A stretch of 64,000 nt of DNA from assembly GCF_902833145.1 (NCBI RefSeq), contig NZ_CADFEN010000008.1, positions 248,001 through 312,000 of the forward strand, read 5' to 3'. Origin of the DNA: Burkholderia sp. BCC0506. Its GTDB lineage: Bacteria > Pseudomonadota > Gammaproteobacteria > Burkholderiales > Burkholderiaceae. Positions 35,046 through 43,751 of the stretch are shown piece by piece (positions within the stretch are counted from its first letter, which is position 1; each line of letters opens with the position of its first letter). The notes beneath the pieces are model-generated. The model was not told where the DNA came from. It saw only the letters and a program-made list of their open reading frames with translations, and did not search any database. The position numbers and the translations under genes are program-made.

Positions 35046-36278
35046 TTAGAAGCGTTCCGCTCGAAACGGCGCGAGGTCGACCGCCGGGCGAACGCCTGTA
35101 ATCGACTCGGCTATCAAGCGCCCAGTGATGGGCCCAAGCGTCAAGCCGTGGTGAGCATGTCCAAATGCGAACCAGATGTTTTTGTGGCGCGGGGCGGGCC
35201 CAATGACGGGCATCATGTCCGGCGTGCATGGGCGGCGGCCAAGCCACGGCTCGGCGTCGACTCGTTCTCCGAGGGGAAAAACTTCGCGGGCGACAGGTTC
35301 CACGGCGTCCAGTTGAACGGGTGTTTTCGGGGAGTCTCGAAAGCCAAGTTCCACGCCCGTCGTCAGTCGAATTCCTCTAACCATGGGCGTAATCATGTAG
35401 CCAATCTCGGCATCGAGGACTGGCTGATTCAGCGTCGCGCCGGGCCTGCTTGCGTAATGCATGTGATAGCCACGCTTCACTTCCAGTGGCAGTGAATAGC
35501 CAAGCCTTGTGGTCAGGTCGCCAGACCATGGACCCATGGCAATGACAGTCGCCTCGGCCTCTGCTAGCCCTGATTCGGTGTGCACGCGCCAGCCGCCTTC
35601 GAGGGTGGAAGCGTCGCCAACAAGCACGGTGCCACCGAGACGTTCAAGGAGCTTGGCGTACGCAGCGACGAGACCAGCCGGGTCACTGACTGAATCAGAC
35701 GACGTGTAGCGTACAGCGGCACGCAGCACAGAACTCAACGACGGCTCGGTCTGATGCAGAGCATCTGCGTCCAGCGCTTCAAACTCGACTCCGTATTCTT
35801 CTCTCCATCGTGACGCCTCCGCAACGGCATCTTCGAAAGCTTTGCCTGTACGAAAAGCCTTTACCCATCCGTTCTTTCTGAGTAGAGGCTGTGCTCCAGC
35901 TGCTTCAATAAGCTCGCGGTGTTCCGAGACGGAGTGCTCGATCAGCGTGGAATAGGCTCTCGCAATCTGTGCGTGACGGTCAGCGCGCGAGTTCTGCCAA
36001 TACTTCAGCAGAAACGGCGCCAAACTTGGCATCGCCATCGGGTGATAGCGAACATCCGTCGCGCGATTGCCCGCGTAGTGGACAAGGGACGCAAAGTCGC
36101 GAGGGAATGCGTACGGATACACGCCTTCACGCTGGATGAGCCCAGCATTTCCGAGCGAGGTTTCATTACCGGGCGCTTTGCGGTCGATGAGCGCCACTTT
36201 AAGGCCTCGGCGCTGCAGTTGCAAAGCGACTGACGTGCCGACGATACCACCGCCGAGGACCATTGCGTCAAACTTCAT
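35046..36278 (-). CDS. FAD-dependent D-amino-acid dehydrogenase/oxidase (DadA-like)
   Basis: 410 residues from ATG 36278 (MKFDAMVLGGGIVGTSVALQLQRRG), AAGGA upstream. The dinucleotide fold GGGIVG is at about 9-14, followed by the acidic strand end LIDRK and NAGLIQREGVYPYAFPRD, as in DadA; the C-terminal FAD signature is GHAHHGLTLGPITGRLIAE (about 378-395). It oxidises a D-amino acid to the 2-oxo (imino) acid. The gene order DadA-like - RidA - amidase suggests hydrolysis of an amide to a D-amino acid, oxidation, and imine clean-up. Confidence 0.9.
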   Translation of the reverse strand: MKFDAMVLGGGIVGTSVALQLQRRGLKVALIDRKAPGNETSLGNAGLIQREGVYPYAFPRDFASLVHYAGNRATDVRYHPMAMPSLAPFLLKYWQNSRADRHAQIARAYSTLIEHSVSEHRELIEAAGAQPLLRKNGWVKAFRTGKAFEDAVAEASRWREEYGVEFEALDADALHQTEPSLSSVLRAAVRYTSSDSVSDPAGLVAAYAKLLERLGGTVLVGDASTLEGGWRVHTESGLAEAEATVIAMGPWSGDLTTRLGYSLPLEVKRGYHMHYASRPGATLNQPVLDAEIGYMITPMVRGIRLTTGVELGFRDSPKTPVQLDAVEPVAREVFPLGERVDAEPWLGRRPCTPDMMPVIGPAPRHKNIWFAFGHAHHGLTLGPITGRLIAESITGVRPAVDLAPFRAERF

Positions 36279-36333
36279 CTCGATATTCCTTTCATCAGGC
36301 ACGATGCGAAGGCTTGATTAGCGAGAAGGCCAG

Positions 36334-36687
36334 TCAAGCGAGCGCCGTAACGCCAATCTCAACGTCCAGGCCCGGTTTCATCAAAATCGACGTAACGCAT
36401 GCACGCGTTGGAGCGTGCCCTTCGGGCACCCACGCGTCCCAGACACCGTTGAATTGGTCAAAGTGCTGCGGGTCGCTCAACCACACGTTGGCGGTCAGTA
36501 AGCGAGTCTTGTCGATTCCGGCTGAGGCCAGCAGCTTGTCGATGCGAGCGAGGATTTCTGTCGCCTGCACGTCGATAGGGGCACCAGCCGTCTCGGGAAC
36601 CTGCCCCGAAAGATAAACAATACCGTTTGCCACCACGACCTGGCTCATGCGAGCGTTGGTCTGCAAGCGTTCGATTTGATTACTCAT
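36334..36687 (-). CDS. RidA/YjgF-family protein (imine/enamine deaminase)
   Basis: 117 residues, the normal Rid length. It hydrolyses reactive imines and enamines released by amino-acid oxidases. Family marks: SQVVVANGIVYLSGQVPE, ILARIDKLLASAGIDKTRLLTANVWLSD, and TRACVTSILMKPGLDVEIGVTAL, in which the Arg of TRACV is the catalytic carboxylate-binding Arg. It lies 55 bases after... the amidase side and next to the DadA-like oxidase whose imine products it would handle. Confidence 0.93.
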   Translation of the reverse strand: MSNQIERLQTNARMSQVVVANGIVYLSGQVPETAGAPIDVQATEILARIDKLLASAGIDKTRLLTANVWLSDPQHFDQFNGVWDAWVPEGHAPTRACVTSILMKPGLDVEIGVTALA

Positions 36688-36689
36688 GT

Positions 36690-38222
36690 TTACACCATTG
36701 ATAAGCCGGATGCATCGCGCCGTCCGGATGGGTTAAAAATCGGAGGTGAAGTAACGATAGACTTCAGTGCTGGATTTGCTTCGCGTAGAAGCAAGATGTT
36801 CGGGCGGGGACGGCACAGCGTTGACGAGCAGGCGAAGGCTTGTTCAAACGCGTGAGAAATCGCAAGGGTCTGCGAGTCGCCACGGAACGGGCCGACTATC
36901 TGCAAGCCGAACGGCATGCCCGCCCCATCCACGCCACACGGCAAGGAGAGTGCCGGATGGGTCGTGAGGGTAACGACATAGGTGAGCGCCAGCCACCGAT
37001 AGTAATTTTCCTGTGTTCTTCCTTCCACGGTAGACGCGTAGAGTTCCGTCCACGGAAACGGCGACACCGGCGTCGTGGGTGAGATAACAACGTCGTAACG
37101 GGAGAAGGCAAATTGAAAGCGCTGGAAGATTCGTGTCTGCTCGGCTTGCGCCCACGCAGAATCCGCAAGTGACATCTTCGCGCCCATCTCGTAGTTCGCG
37201 CGAGTGTTCGGACCCAAGGCGCTCGGGTCGCGTGCGTATGCGGCGTGCAGACCGGCAACGAAGCTTTCGGCGCGGACGACGTCAAAGCACCGATGCGCAT
37301 CGCCGAGATGGAAGTCAACTGGCTCGCACGTACGAACGATGCCCTTAATGGAGGCGACTCGCGACCGGAACGTTTCTCGGATTGTTTCGTCTACGTCACA
37401 ACAGCCAAAGTCTTCTGTGTAGCCGACGCGAAGTCGCGAGAGGTCGATGTTGGCAATCCGGCCAAGCCCGAGGGCATCGACTGAATAACTCAATGGGTCA
37501 TCGGCCGACTCGCCGGCAGTTGCGGCGAGTTGCAAAGCGGCCTCGGCGACAGTTCGCCCCATCGGTCCGACAACTGAAATGGGGGTCCAGCCCAGTAGCC
37601 GGCGCGAATTGGGTATAAGCCCTGGTGACGGGCGGAACCCGACCACCCCACATTTTGACGCCGGAATGCGTAAAGAACCACCGGTATCAGACCCTGTGCA
37701 CACCGGCAACATGTCGCATGCGAGCGCGGCGGCCGAACCGCCTGAGCTTCCACCTGCGTTTAGCGCCGGGTTGAACGGGTTGCCCGTTGCGCCCCATACT
37801 GGATTTCGTGTGTTCGCGCCGGCACCGAGTTCCGGCACGTTTGTCTTCGCGAGCAAGATTGCTCCCTGTTTGCGCAACCGCTCGACCAGAACGACATCGC
37901 GTGACGGCACATTGCCACGTGACATCGGAGAACCGTAGGTGGTAAGTAAGCCGGCTGTGTCTTCAAGGTCTTTCACGCCCATCGGCAGGCCGTGAAGGAG
38001 CCCCAGTTCCCTTCCGTCCATTACGTGCTGTTCGGCGACCTTCGCCTCGCTTCGCGCGGTGTCGAAGCAGGTCGCTGTGACAGCGTTCACCGCCGGATTG
38101 AGTGCTTCGATGCGGTCGATACAAGCATCGACCAAGTCGACCGGAGAAATCTGCTTGGTGCCAATCAATCTGCGCAGCTCTTCTGCAGACTTGGTCACCA
38201 ATTCTTCTTGAGCGCGCGTCAT
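36690..38222 (-). CDS. Amidase (amidase signature family)
   Basis: 510 residues from the second ATG, 38222, which is six bases after AGGA; the first ATG would touch the ribosome site. The Ser-cisSer-Lys triad is visible: Lys84 (MGVKDLEDTAG), the cis-Ser in GGSSGGSAAALA (about 157-168), and the nucleophile Ser183 in SDTGGSLRIPAS. The C-terminal LSLPCGVDGAGMPFGLQIVGPFRGD is standard. Cytoplasmic (no signal). Two bases separate it from the RidA gene, so they share a message. Likely releases an amino acid from an amide. Confidence 0.93.
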   Translation of the reverse strand: MTRAQEELVTKSAEELRRLIGTKQISPVDLVDACIDRIEALNPAVNAVTATCFDTARSEAKVAEQHVMDGRELGLLHGLPMGVKDLEDTAGLLTTYGSPMSRGNVPSRDVVLVERLRKQGAILLAKTNVPELGAGANTRNPVWGATGNPFNPALNAGGSSGGSAAALACDMLPVCTGSDTGGSLRIPASKCGVVGFRPSPGLIPNSRRLLGWTPISVVGPMGRTVAEAALQLAATAGESADDPLSYSVDALGLGRIANIDLSRLRVGYTEDFGCCDVDETIRETFRSRVASIKGIVRTCEPVDFHLGDAHRCFDVVRAESFVAGLHAAYARDPSALGPNTRANYEMGAKMSLADSAWAQAEQTRIFQRFQFAFSRYDVVISPTTPVSPFPWTELYASTVEGRTQENYYRWLALTYVVTLTTHPALSLPCGVDGAGMPFGLQIVGPFRGDSQTLAISHAFEQAFACSSTLCRPRPNILLLREANPALKSIVTSPPIFNPSGRRDASGLSMV

Positions 38223-38242
38223 TGTCATTCCTGAGTTCAGCG

Positions 38243-39529
38243 TTAGTTGATGGCTTCGCCTGTTCGGTCACGCAGCCAGATGACCGGGACCAACGAGATC
38301 GCGCAAGCAGCCGCGACATACCACGCCGGAGCCAAAGCATTACCGGTACGCTCGACAATCCAGCTTGCGATGAGCGGGGAAAATCCGCCAAAGAACGAAG
38401 CACTCACGACGTATGTCAGTGCAATTCCAGTCGCTCTAACTTCGCGCGGAAACAGCTCCGGAATCATCACGAGAACCGGAACAATCTGGCCGGCGACGAA
38501 AATAGCGAGAAATGCGGAGACGATGCACAGGAGGAGGATTGAAGGATGTGCACTCAGCAGCGAGAACGCGGGATAAACCGATGCAAGAAGGATGACTCGC
38601 GAGGTAACGAGCACTCGTTTACGCGTGAACCGGTCTGCCAGCTTGCCTGCTATGGGAGCAGCGATAAAGAGCGTCATTGAACTGACCACGCCCGAGATGA
38701 CCGATGCGGTCGGCGATAGGTGCAACGTTCGAACTGCGTAATTCGGAAGGAAAAATGCCGTGATGTACACGGACACCGAGCCACCAAGTTCTGTGAATGT
38801 ACCCAGGATGGTCAGCTTAAGGTGGGTCGTGAGGGCAGCTTTCAGCGCACCATCCTTCTTTCCGTCATTAGCTGGTGCGTGGCTAAGCGTTTCCTCGAGC
38901 CGGCGTCGAATCAGCATCCCGACCGGCGCAGCCAAGATGCCAAGGAGAAACGGAAGGCGCCATCCCCAATCGTCCACGACCTCTTTAGAGAAGCTGACAT
39001 TCACCAGCGTGGCGACCACTGCACCGAGTGCAAGACCGAGCGCAGTCGCTGCGAAGTTCCAACTTGCGAAGAATGCGCGCGTGTTGTCCGTCGCGTATTC
39101 AACAAGCAGGGTCGTACCAGGGCCGAATTCGCCACCTGCGGCAAAGCCTTGAATTAGACGAGCCGCAAGTACAACCAATGGCGCGAGGACCCCTGCCACT
39201 GCATACGGCGGAGCAGACGCGATGAGCGCGCAACTCAGCGCCATCAACATGATGGTCAGCACCATGGCCTTTTTTCGCCCGACGCGGTCAGCATAGGCAC
39301 CGATGACGACGCCACCGAGGGGGCGAACGACGAAGCCAACGCCGAAGACCCCGATTGAAAGAAGAAATTGATTGACCGGAGACGATGAGGGAAAAAAAAG
39401 CTTCCCGATTTGGATGGCGAAGAAGCTATAGATGGTGAAGTCGTAGTACTCAAGCGCTGTTCCAAGGGTAGTCGCAGCAACAACCTGAGTCTTTGATAAG
39501 CCAGCCTTTTCGAGTGCAAGCGATGACAC
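38243..39529 (-). CDS. MFS transporter, metabolite:H+ symporter (MHS) family
   Basis: 428 residues from GTG 39529 (VSSLALEKAGLSKTQVV): AAGGAG is seven bases upstream, while the ATG 27 bases earlier has none and would run over the regulator region. The family start TTLGTALEYYDFTIYSFFAIQIGKLFFP, motif A GAYADRVGRKKAM and AARLIQGFAAGGEFGPGTTLLVEY are those of ProP/ShiA/KgtP-like symporters. It lies 20 bases before the amidase gene and is divergent from the XRE-cupin regulator, whose palindrome it shares. Presumably imports the module A substrate. Confidence 0.93.
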   Translation of the reverse strand: MSSLALEKAGLSKTQVVAATTLGTALEYYDFTIYSFFAIQIGKLFFPSSSPVNQFLLSIGVFGVGFVVRPLGGVVIGAYADRVGRKKAMVLTIMLMALSCALIASAPPYAVAGVLAPLVVLAARLIQGFAAGGEFGPGTTLLVEYATDNTRAFFASWNFAATALGLALGAVVATLVNVSFSKEVVDDWGWRLPFLLGILAAPVGMLIRRRLEETLSHAPANDGKKDGALKAALTTHLKLTILGTFTELGGSVSVYITAFFLPNYAVRTLHLSPTASVISGVVSSMTLFIAAPIAGKLADRFTRKRVLVTSRVILLASVYPAFSLLSAHPSILLLCIVSAFLAIFVAGQIVPVLVMIPELFPREVRATGIALTYVVSASFFGGFSPLIASWIVERTGNALAPAWYVAAACAISLVPVIWLRDRTGEAIN

Positions 39530-39571
39530 GATGCTGCTCCTTCGCGTGATGGACATTGACGTGAGTTATCA

Positions 39572-39599
39572 TATACGAGAAAAAATTAATTCTCGTATA
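39572..39599. promoter_or_regulatory. 28-bp palindromic operator of the XRE-cupin regulator
   Basis: Perfect ten-base arms TATACGAGAA and TTCTCGTATA around an eight-base AT spacer (39582-39589), centred in the 97-base gap between the divergent MHS carrier and regulator starts. Confidence 0.75.
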
Positions 39600-39626
39600 C
39601 GACAAAACCCGAATTCAAGAGACCTC

Positions 39627-40286
39627 ATGCGAAAGTCCGGAGCACAACGCGAGCAACTGAACCCCCCGTCAGAGACTGACGGAAGCTCGCCTCACATCGA
39701 CCACAAGGTGGTCGGCGCACAATTGCGTCAGGCGCGCAAGTCGCGCCACTTGACATTGATGCAGTTGTCCGAGCTTTCGGGCATTGCTGTCTCGACGATT
39801 TCCAAGGCGGAGCGTGGCGACATCGCGCTCACCTACGACAAGTTCGTTGCGCTGGCCCGCGCGCTCAACGTCGACTTCGACACAATCTTCGGGCGCGCGC
39901 CCGGCCGAGCATCGGGACCGATTGAACCCACTCTCACGCGGTCCGGAAAGCAGCTGATTTACGACACGCCGAATTACGAGTACGGAATGATTGCCAACGA
40001 CCTTGTGGGAAAGCGCATGGTGCCGATGCGGGCGCACATCCGTGCGCGAGCGCTCGACGACTTTCCTGACTTCATCCGCCACAGCGGTGAAGAGTTCGTC
40101 TTCCTCTTGCAGGGGGAACTGGAACTTCATTTTGAGAACGGGTCTGTCTTCCGGCTGGAGCGCGGCGACAGTCTGTATTTCGACAGTGCGCAGGGGCATG
40201 TCTATATCAGCACCGGAGCAGAAGACGCGGAGGTTCTTGTGTGCTGCGTCGACACCGACGAGCATCGACCACCACAGACGCTTTGA
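39627..40286 (+). CDS. XRE-family HTH / cupin-domain regulator
   Basis: 219 residues from ATG 39627 (MRKSGAQREQLNPPSE); the frame is open upstream to 39531 but that part would cross the operator and has no ribosome site. HTH of the XRE type at about 28-85 (VGAQLRQARKSRHLTLMQLSELSGIAVSTISKAERG), then a RmlC-like cupin at about 145-215 (FPDFIRHSGEEFVFLLQGELELHFENGSVFRLERGDSLYFDSAQGHVY). Such regulators (PuuR-like) sense small metabolites of amine/amino-acid catabolism. Divergent from the MHS - amidase - RidA - DadA unit, its probable target. Confidence 0.9.
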   Translation: MRKSGAQREQLNPPSETDGSSPHIDHKVVGAQLRQARKSRHLTLMQLSELSGIAVSTISKAERGDIALTYDKFVALARALNVDFDTIFGRAPGRASGPIEPTLTRSGKQLIYDTPNYEYGMIANDLVGKRMVPMRAHIRARALDDFPDFIRHSGEEFVFLLQGELELHFENGSVFRLERGDSLYFDSAQGHVYISTGAEDAEVLVCCVDTDEHRPPQTL

Positions 40287-40381
40287 TTGGGACATCGCAG
40301 GCTCCAGCATGCGTCGGTACACCAAGGCAACCGACGAACGAAGAAAAAATTGCGACAGCGCCCTCGAATCTGACTCGCTAT

Positions 40382-40501
40382 GTGCGTGTCGAGGTACAGC
40401 GACAGACAGGCCCGGTTGGAATGTTTTTCTTCCGACACGGTGATGGTTCGTGGCGCGTTTTTCCGCCTGAGACCGAACGATTAGCGATGCGAGCCTATTA
40501 G
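40382..40501 (+). CDS. Possible small protein or gene remnant
   Basis: 39 codons from a GTG, reading VRVEVQRQTGPVGMFFFRHG and then SWRVFPPETERLAMRAY to a TAG. The composition looks coding (balanced, with an aromatic FFF core), unlike shadow frames here, but there is no clear ribosome site, and the frame is open further upstream. It could be a real micro-protein or the tail of a lost gene. Nothing else was found between the regulator and the porin. Confidence 0.3.
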   Translation: MRVEVQRQTGPVGMFFFRHGDGSWRVFPPETERLAMRAY

Positions 40502-40556
40502 AGTTCAGCCAGGGGCGTATAGCGCCCCTCAGCCTCATGCCTCTGCCACGCCACGT

Positions 40557-42089
40557 TCAGCTCCCGGACAGCCCCAGCATTTTGTCGAAGAGGAACGTGG
40601 CGATGATTCCATATGCGATACCGTTGTTCGGCTTCGCAGTCGTGAATGGCGTAAACTCGCTATTCGTGTTGAATGTACGTACGATGTACGGACTCACGAT
40701 GACAGTGGGCGTGACGATGATATTGGCGTCTACCCGTACTGCGTACTCGTTTCGACCCACGTTGTAGCCAGTGCCTCCGAAAGCAAGATTGGTCCGTTCA
40801 ATAAAGCTTTGTTCCGATGCAGTGTTTCGCGTATAGATGACCCGCGCAGAAACAGTGTCGTAAGGCCGGCTCTTTAAAAGGCCCTTCGCGGTTAGGCCGA
40901 GCGTGCCGGTGCTCTCAAGCCCAGACGCGTTGTGTTGGTCGAAGCTGCTGGTGAAATTGCCAAATACGCTCAACGAGAAGGCCCCCGGTGTGCCTGCAAT
41001 GTTGCCGTCCGGATGCCACACCACCTGTTTGGCACCAAAATAGACCCCGGAGCTTCCTTTATACGGCCCCGGCATTATCGGACCCGGGCTTTTGAACGCG
41101 TTATGGCTGGCACTGTTGTAGAAGAAGAGTAGTTCGTAATTTTTCGCGTAACGGTCCTGCTGAGGATTGGTCCTGTAAGTCACGTTAGTGAGGTAAGTAT
41201 TGCTTTGTGGGCCTTTTGCCGACCAAGTCCAGCCATTGTTAAATGGGTAGTTTGCATCCGATTTCCAGAATCCTACCTGCGCGGTGATCTCGTTTGTGAA
41301 CTTATAGGCAGCCCGGACTCCCCAGTTCGCGGAGACGATTGGGTTGATCTGTCCCGCGTCCTGCAGGATCGGGGAGAAGCAGCCTAAGGGAATTTCGCAG
41401 ACCGGAACGGCAAAGTAATTTCCCGCGTTGCTCTTTCCAAATTCCACCGTGCCCCGTCCTTCCAGGAACTTCTGTTCCCACGTGAAGAGCGTCAAGTACG
41501 CCTTTCGCGGCACATACGGCGACGGCTGGCCGACAATACTGTCGCCCACCTGCCCGCCGTAGAGTGTATTGACAACAGATGGCGCAAACAGTTGTTGAAA
41601 ATGGATGATCGCGCCAGGAACGCCCAGCATCTTCTGAAGATTGACGTCCGCCCCCACGGCAATGACTGTCAACGCTTCATGATTGCCGGTCTGCTGACCG
41701 GCGGACGGATTATCAAGATAGAACTGAGTCAAGGAAAGGCTCGGCGTGATACCGACATTCTGCAGCGCCTGACCTGCCTTCCAGAAAATCGGATGTGCAG
41801 CGTCCCGGTCGCTTGCCTGATCGCGCACAGTTCCGATGAGGGGGGGCGTTTCACTGCTCGAGCGTGAGTTACCCGTCGAATCGAGAGCGACAGTCGCACT
41901 GTCCAAAGCATATGCGACCGTGGTCGCAGAAGCGTCATCAGCGCGAGCGAACGAGGCGGAACCGGCGAGCATTAGAGCAACAGCCAATTTGCTCTGCGTC
42001 TGGCGAGAGACCAACCGCCCAAAGGCGGTCACTGCGCCATGCATTCCAGCGTATAGGCGCGTCTGATCTCGGTTGGATTGGTGCTTCAT
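40557..42089 (-). CDS. OprB-family carbohydrate-selective porin
   Basis: 510 residues with a signal peptide (LAVALMLAGSASFARA, cleavage near residue 50, after an unusually long basic lead). It fits the OprB pattern: ALQNVGITPSLSLTQFYLDNPS near the mature start, GAIIHFQQLF, PRKAYLTLFTWEQKFLEGRGTVEFGKSNAGNYF, GWTWSAKG, SSGVYFGAKQVVW, and beta strands alternating to the end. Outer-membrane barrel that admits small hydrophilic solutes. It is read the same way as the flavoprotein genes of module B, 205 bases downstream of them. Confidence 0.85.
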   Translation of the reverse strand: MKHQSNRDQTRLYAGMHGAVTAFGRLVSRQTQSKLAVALMLAGSASFARADDASATTVAYALDSATVALDSTGNSRSSSETPPLIGTVRDQASDRDAAHPIFWKAGQALQNVGITPSLSLTQFYLDNPSAGQQTGNHEALTVIAVGADVNLQKMLGVPGAIIHFQQLFAPSVVNTLYGGQVGDSIVGQPSPYVPRKAYLTLFTWEQKFLEGRGTVEFGKSNAGNYFAVPVCEIPLGCFSPILQDAGQINPIVSANWGVRAAYKFTNEITAQVGFWKSDANYPFNNGWTWSAKGPQSNTYLTNVTYRTNPQQDRYAKNYELLFFYNSASHNAFKSPGPIMPGPYKGSSGVYFGAKQVVWHPDGNIAGTPGAFSLSVFGNFTSSFDQHNASGLESTGTLGLTAKGLLKSRPYDTVSARVIYTRNTASEQSFIERTNLAFGGTGYNVGRNEYAVRVDANIIVTPTVIVSPYIVRTFNTNSEFTPFTTAKPNNGIAYGIIATFLFDKMLGLSGS

Positions 42090-42293
42090 TGATTGTCTCC
42101 GTTTTTGATCGTATTTATATCAATCTGCATGCTTGTTGGTCCGCTTCGTGCATAACGCCCAGTAGACCAACAGTCGCGTGAATCGTCGGCGTTACGATCA
42201 GAAAGCAAATGCAACGGACTACTGAATGTATTGCGGAATTTTCTATTTTCCTCCATCGGAGGCCGTCAGCGGCGTCGCTCGCTCTCGCGGGAC

Positions 42294-43691
42294 CTAGGTA
42301 TTGGATAGCGAAAAATGGCCAGCATTCTTGCCCGCGATCCGACCGAATACGATGGCGTTGGCAACGGAATTACCGCTGCCCAGATAGACCTCGCCCATGG
42401 CGCCTCCCGAGGCCTCGCCTGCAGCGTACAGCCCCGGGATGGGTTGTCCCGAAGCGTTCTGCACGCGCGCCTCGCGGTCGATCCGTAGCCCGAAGGACGT
42501 CAAGCCCAGGCTCCGCATTTTCAGGACCGCCGCGTAATAGGGGCCGTCTCCCAAAGGCCGGAGATGAAGGGCGTTCTTGAAGAAAAGCGTATCGTTGCCA
42601 GCTGCTACATCAGCGTTGTAGCGTGCGACGGTCACAAGGAGCGCCTCGGCGGGAATGCCTGCCTTCGCGGCGAGATCCGTCAACGTTTCGCCACGCAGAA
42701 GCCGGCCGTCGCGCAGACCGGCTTCGAGAGTGTCGCGTTTCCAGTCATTTGCCAATTCTCCCGCTCGGATCATCGGTGCATAGCGAAAGTCCAGGGGGGA
42801 ATCTTCGAAGGAAGCTTGATCGAAGATTGCGAAGGCGACCTGATCGGGCTGAGCTTCCATGATGGACTTTTGGATGCAATACGCGGCGCCTTCGTCCATG
42901 AAGCGGCGCCCAAAGCGGTTGACGAAAATCAACCAGCCGGGCGGTAACGTCAATTCGCGGCTTAGACCGGACGTCATCATCATCGTGCCACGGTCCTCGC
43001 CGTAGAGATCAGCGCCAACCGCGGGCCCGAAGGTGAGGGCGTCTCCCTGCGCCGTGGCGGGGCCTCCGTACCATCTCCCCTCCACCTGAGAGCTCGGATA
43101 ATGCCGCGCGAGGAGTTCATCGTTGGCGCCAAAGCCGCCGCTCGCCACGACAACGGCCTTCGCTCTGATGACTTCGCCTTCGACCTCGATGCCCACGACT
43201 GCACCGTTCTCAGACACCAGCTTTTGCACCCGAGTGTGGGTGACAATCTCTACGCCAGCCGACTGAGCGCGCCCTTCGAGTATCTCGGTAATGCGCGCGC
43301 CCCCACCCACCGGCCAGTGGCTGCGTGGGGTATCTGACACGTCGCCTTGCGAAAGATTGCCGATGCTGACGCCGCAGTCGATCAGCCAGTCGAGCGTCTC
43401 GGAACCAGCATCGCAAAATCGCCGCATAACCGATGGTTCTATGCGGTAGCGAGACAGCGCCATCGCATACGTGAACATCGCATCGGGCGTGTCGCCGACG
43501 ATCCCAGCCTCGCGCTGAACCTTGGTTCCGGCAGCATAGATGGCGCCACCTGAAGTGGCGGTCGCGCCCCCGCAGCGCGCGCCCGCCTCCACGAGCAACA
43601 CGCGTGCGCCGGTCTCGGCCGCCATCACGGCGGCAGACAATCCCGCTCCGCCGCCACCGATCACGATCACATCAAAGTCGTCTCCTGCCAT
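42294..43691 (-). CDS. FAD-binding oxidoreductase, fumarate-reductase/KstD family (short form)
   Basis: 465 residues. FAD dinucleotide fold VIVIGGGGAGLSAAVMAAETGARVLLVEAG (about 9-38), then TATSGGAIYAAGTK, the capping domain, VVVASGGFGANDELL, and the FAD-binding C-terminus IPGLYAAGEASGGAMGEVYLGSGNSVANAIVFGRIAG. This is the FAD_binding_2 family (fumarate reductase flavoprotein, 3-ketosteroid dehydrogenases). Cytoplasmic. It is one of two such genes side by side (61-base gap) in module B. Substrate unknown. Confidence 0.9.
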   Translation of the reverse strand: MAGDDFDVIVIGGGGAGLSAAVMAAETGARVLLVEAGARCGGATATSGGAIYAAGTKVQREAGIVGDTPDAMFTYAMALSRYRIEPSVMRRFCDAGSETLDWLIDCGVSIGNLSQGDVSDTPRSHWPVGGGARITEILEGRAQSAGVEIVTHTRVQKLVSENGAVVGIEVEGEVIRAKAVVVASGGFGANDELLARHYPSSQVEGRWYGGPATAQGDALTFGPAVGADLYGEDRGTMMMTSGLSRELTLPPGWLIFVNRFGRRFMDEGAAYCIQKSIMEAQPDQVAFAIFDQASFEDSPLDFRYAPMIRAGELANDWKRDTLEAGLRDGRLLRGETLTDLAAKAGIPAEALLVTVARYNADVAAGNDTLFFKNALHLRPLGDGPYYAAVLKMRSLGLTSFGLRIDREARVQNASGQPIPGLYAAGEASGGAMGEVYLGSGNSVANAIVFGRIAGKNAGHFSLSNT

Positions 43692-43751
43692 CGCTCCTCT
43701 CCTTTTGTCTCAGAATTTCGTTCCACGAATTGCGTCAATCGCCGATCGGTG

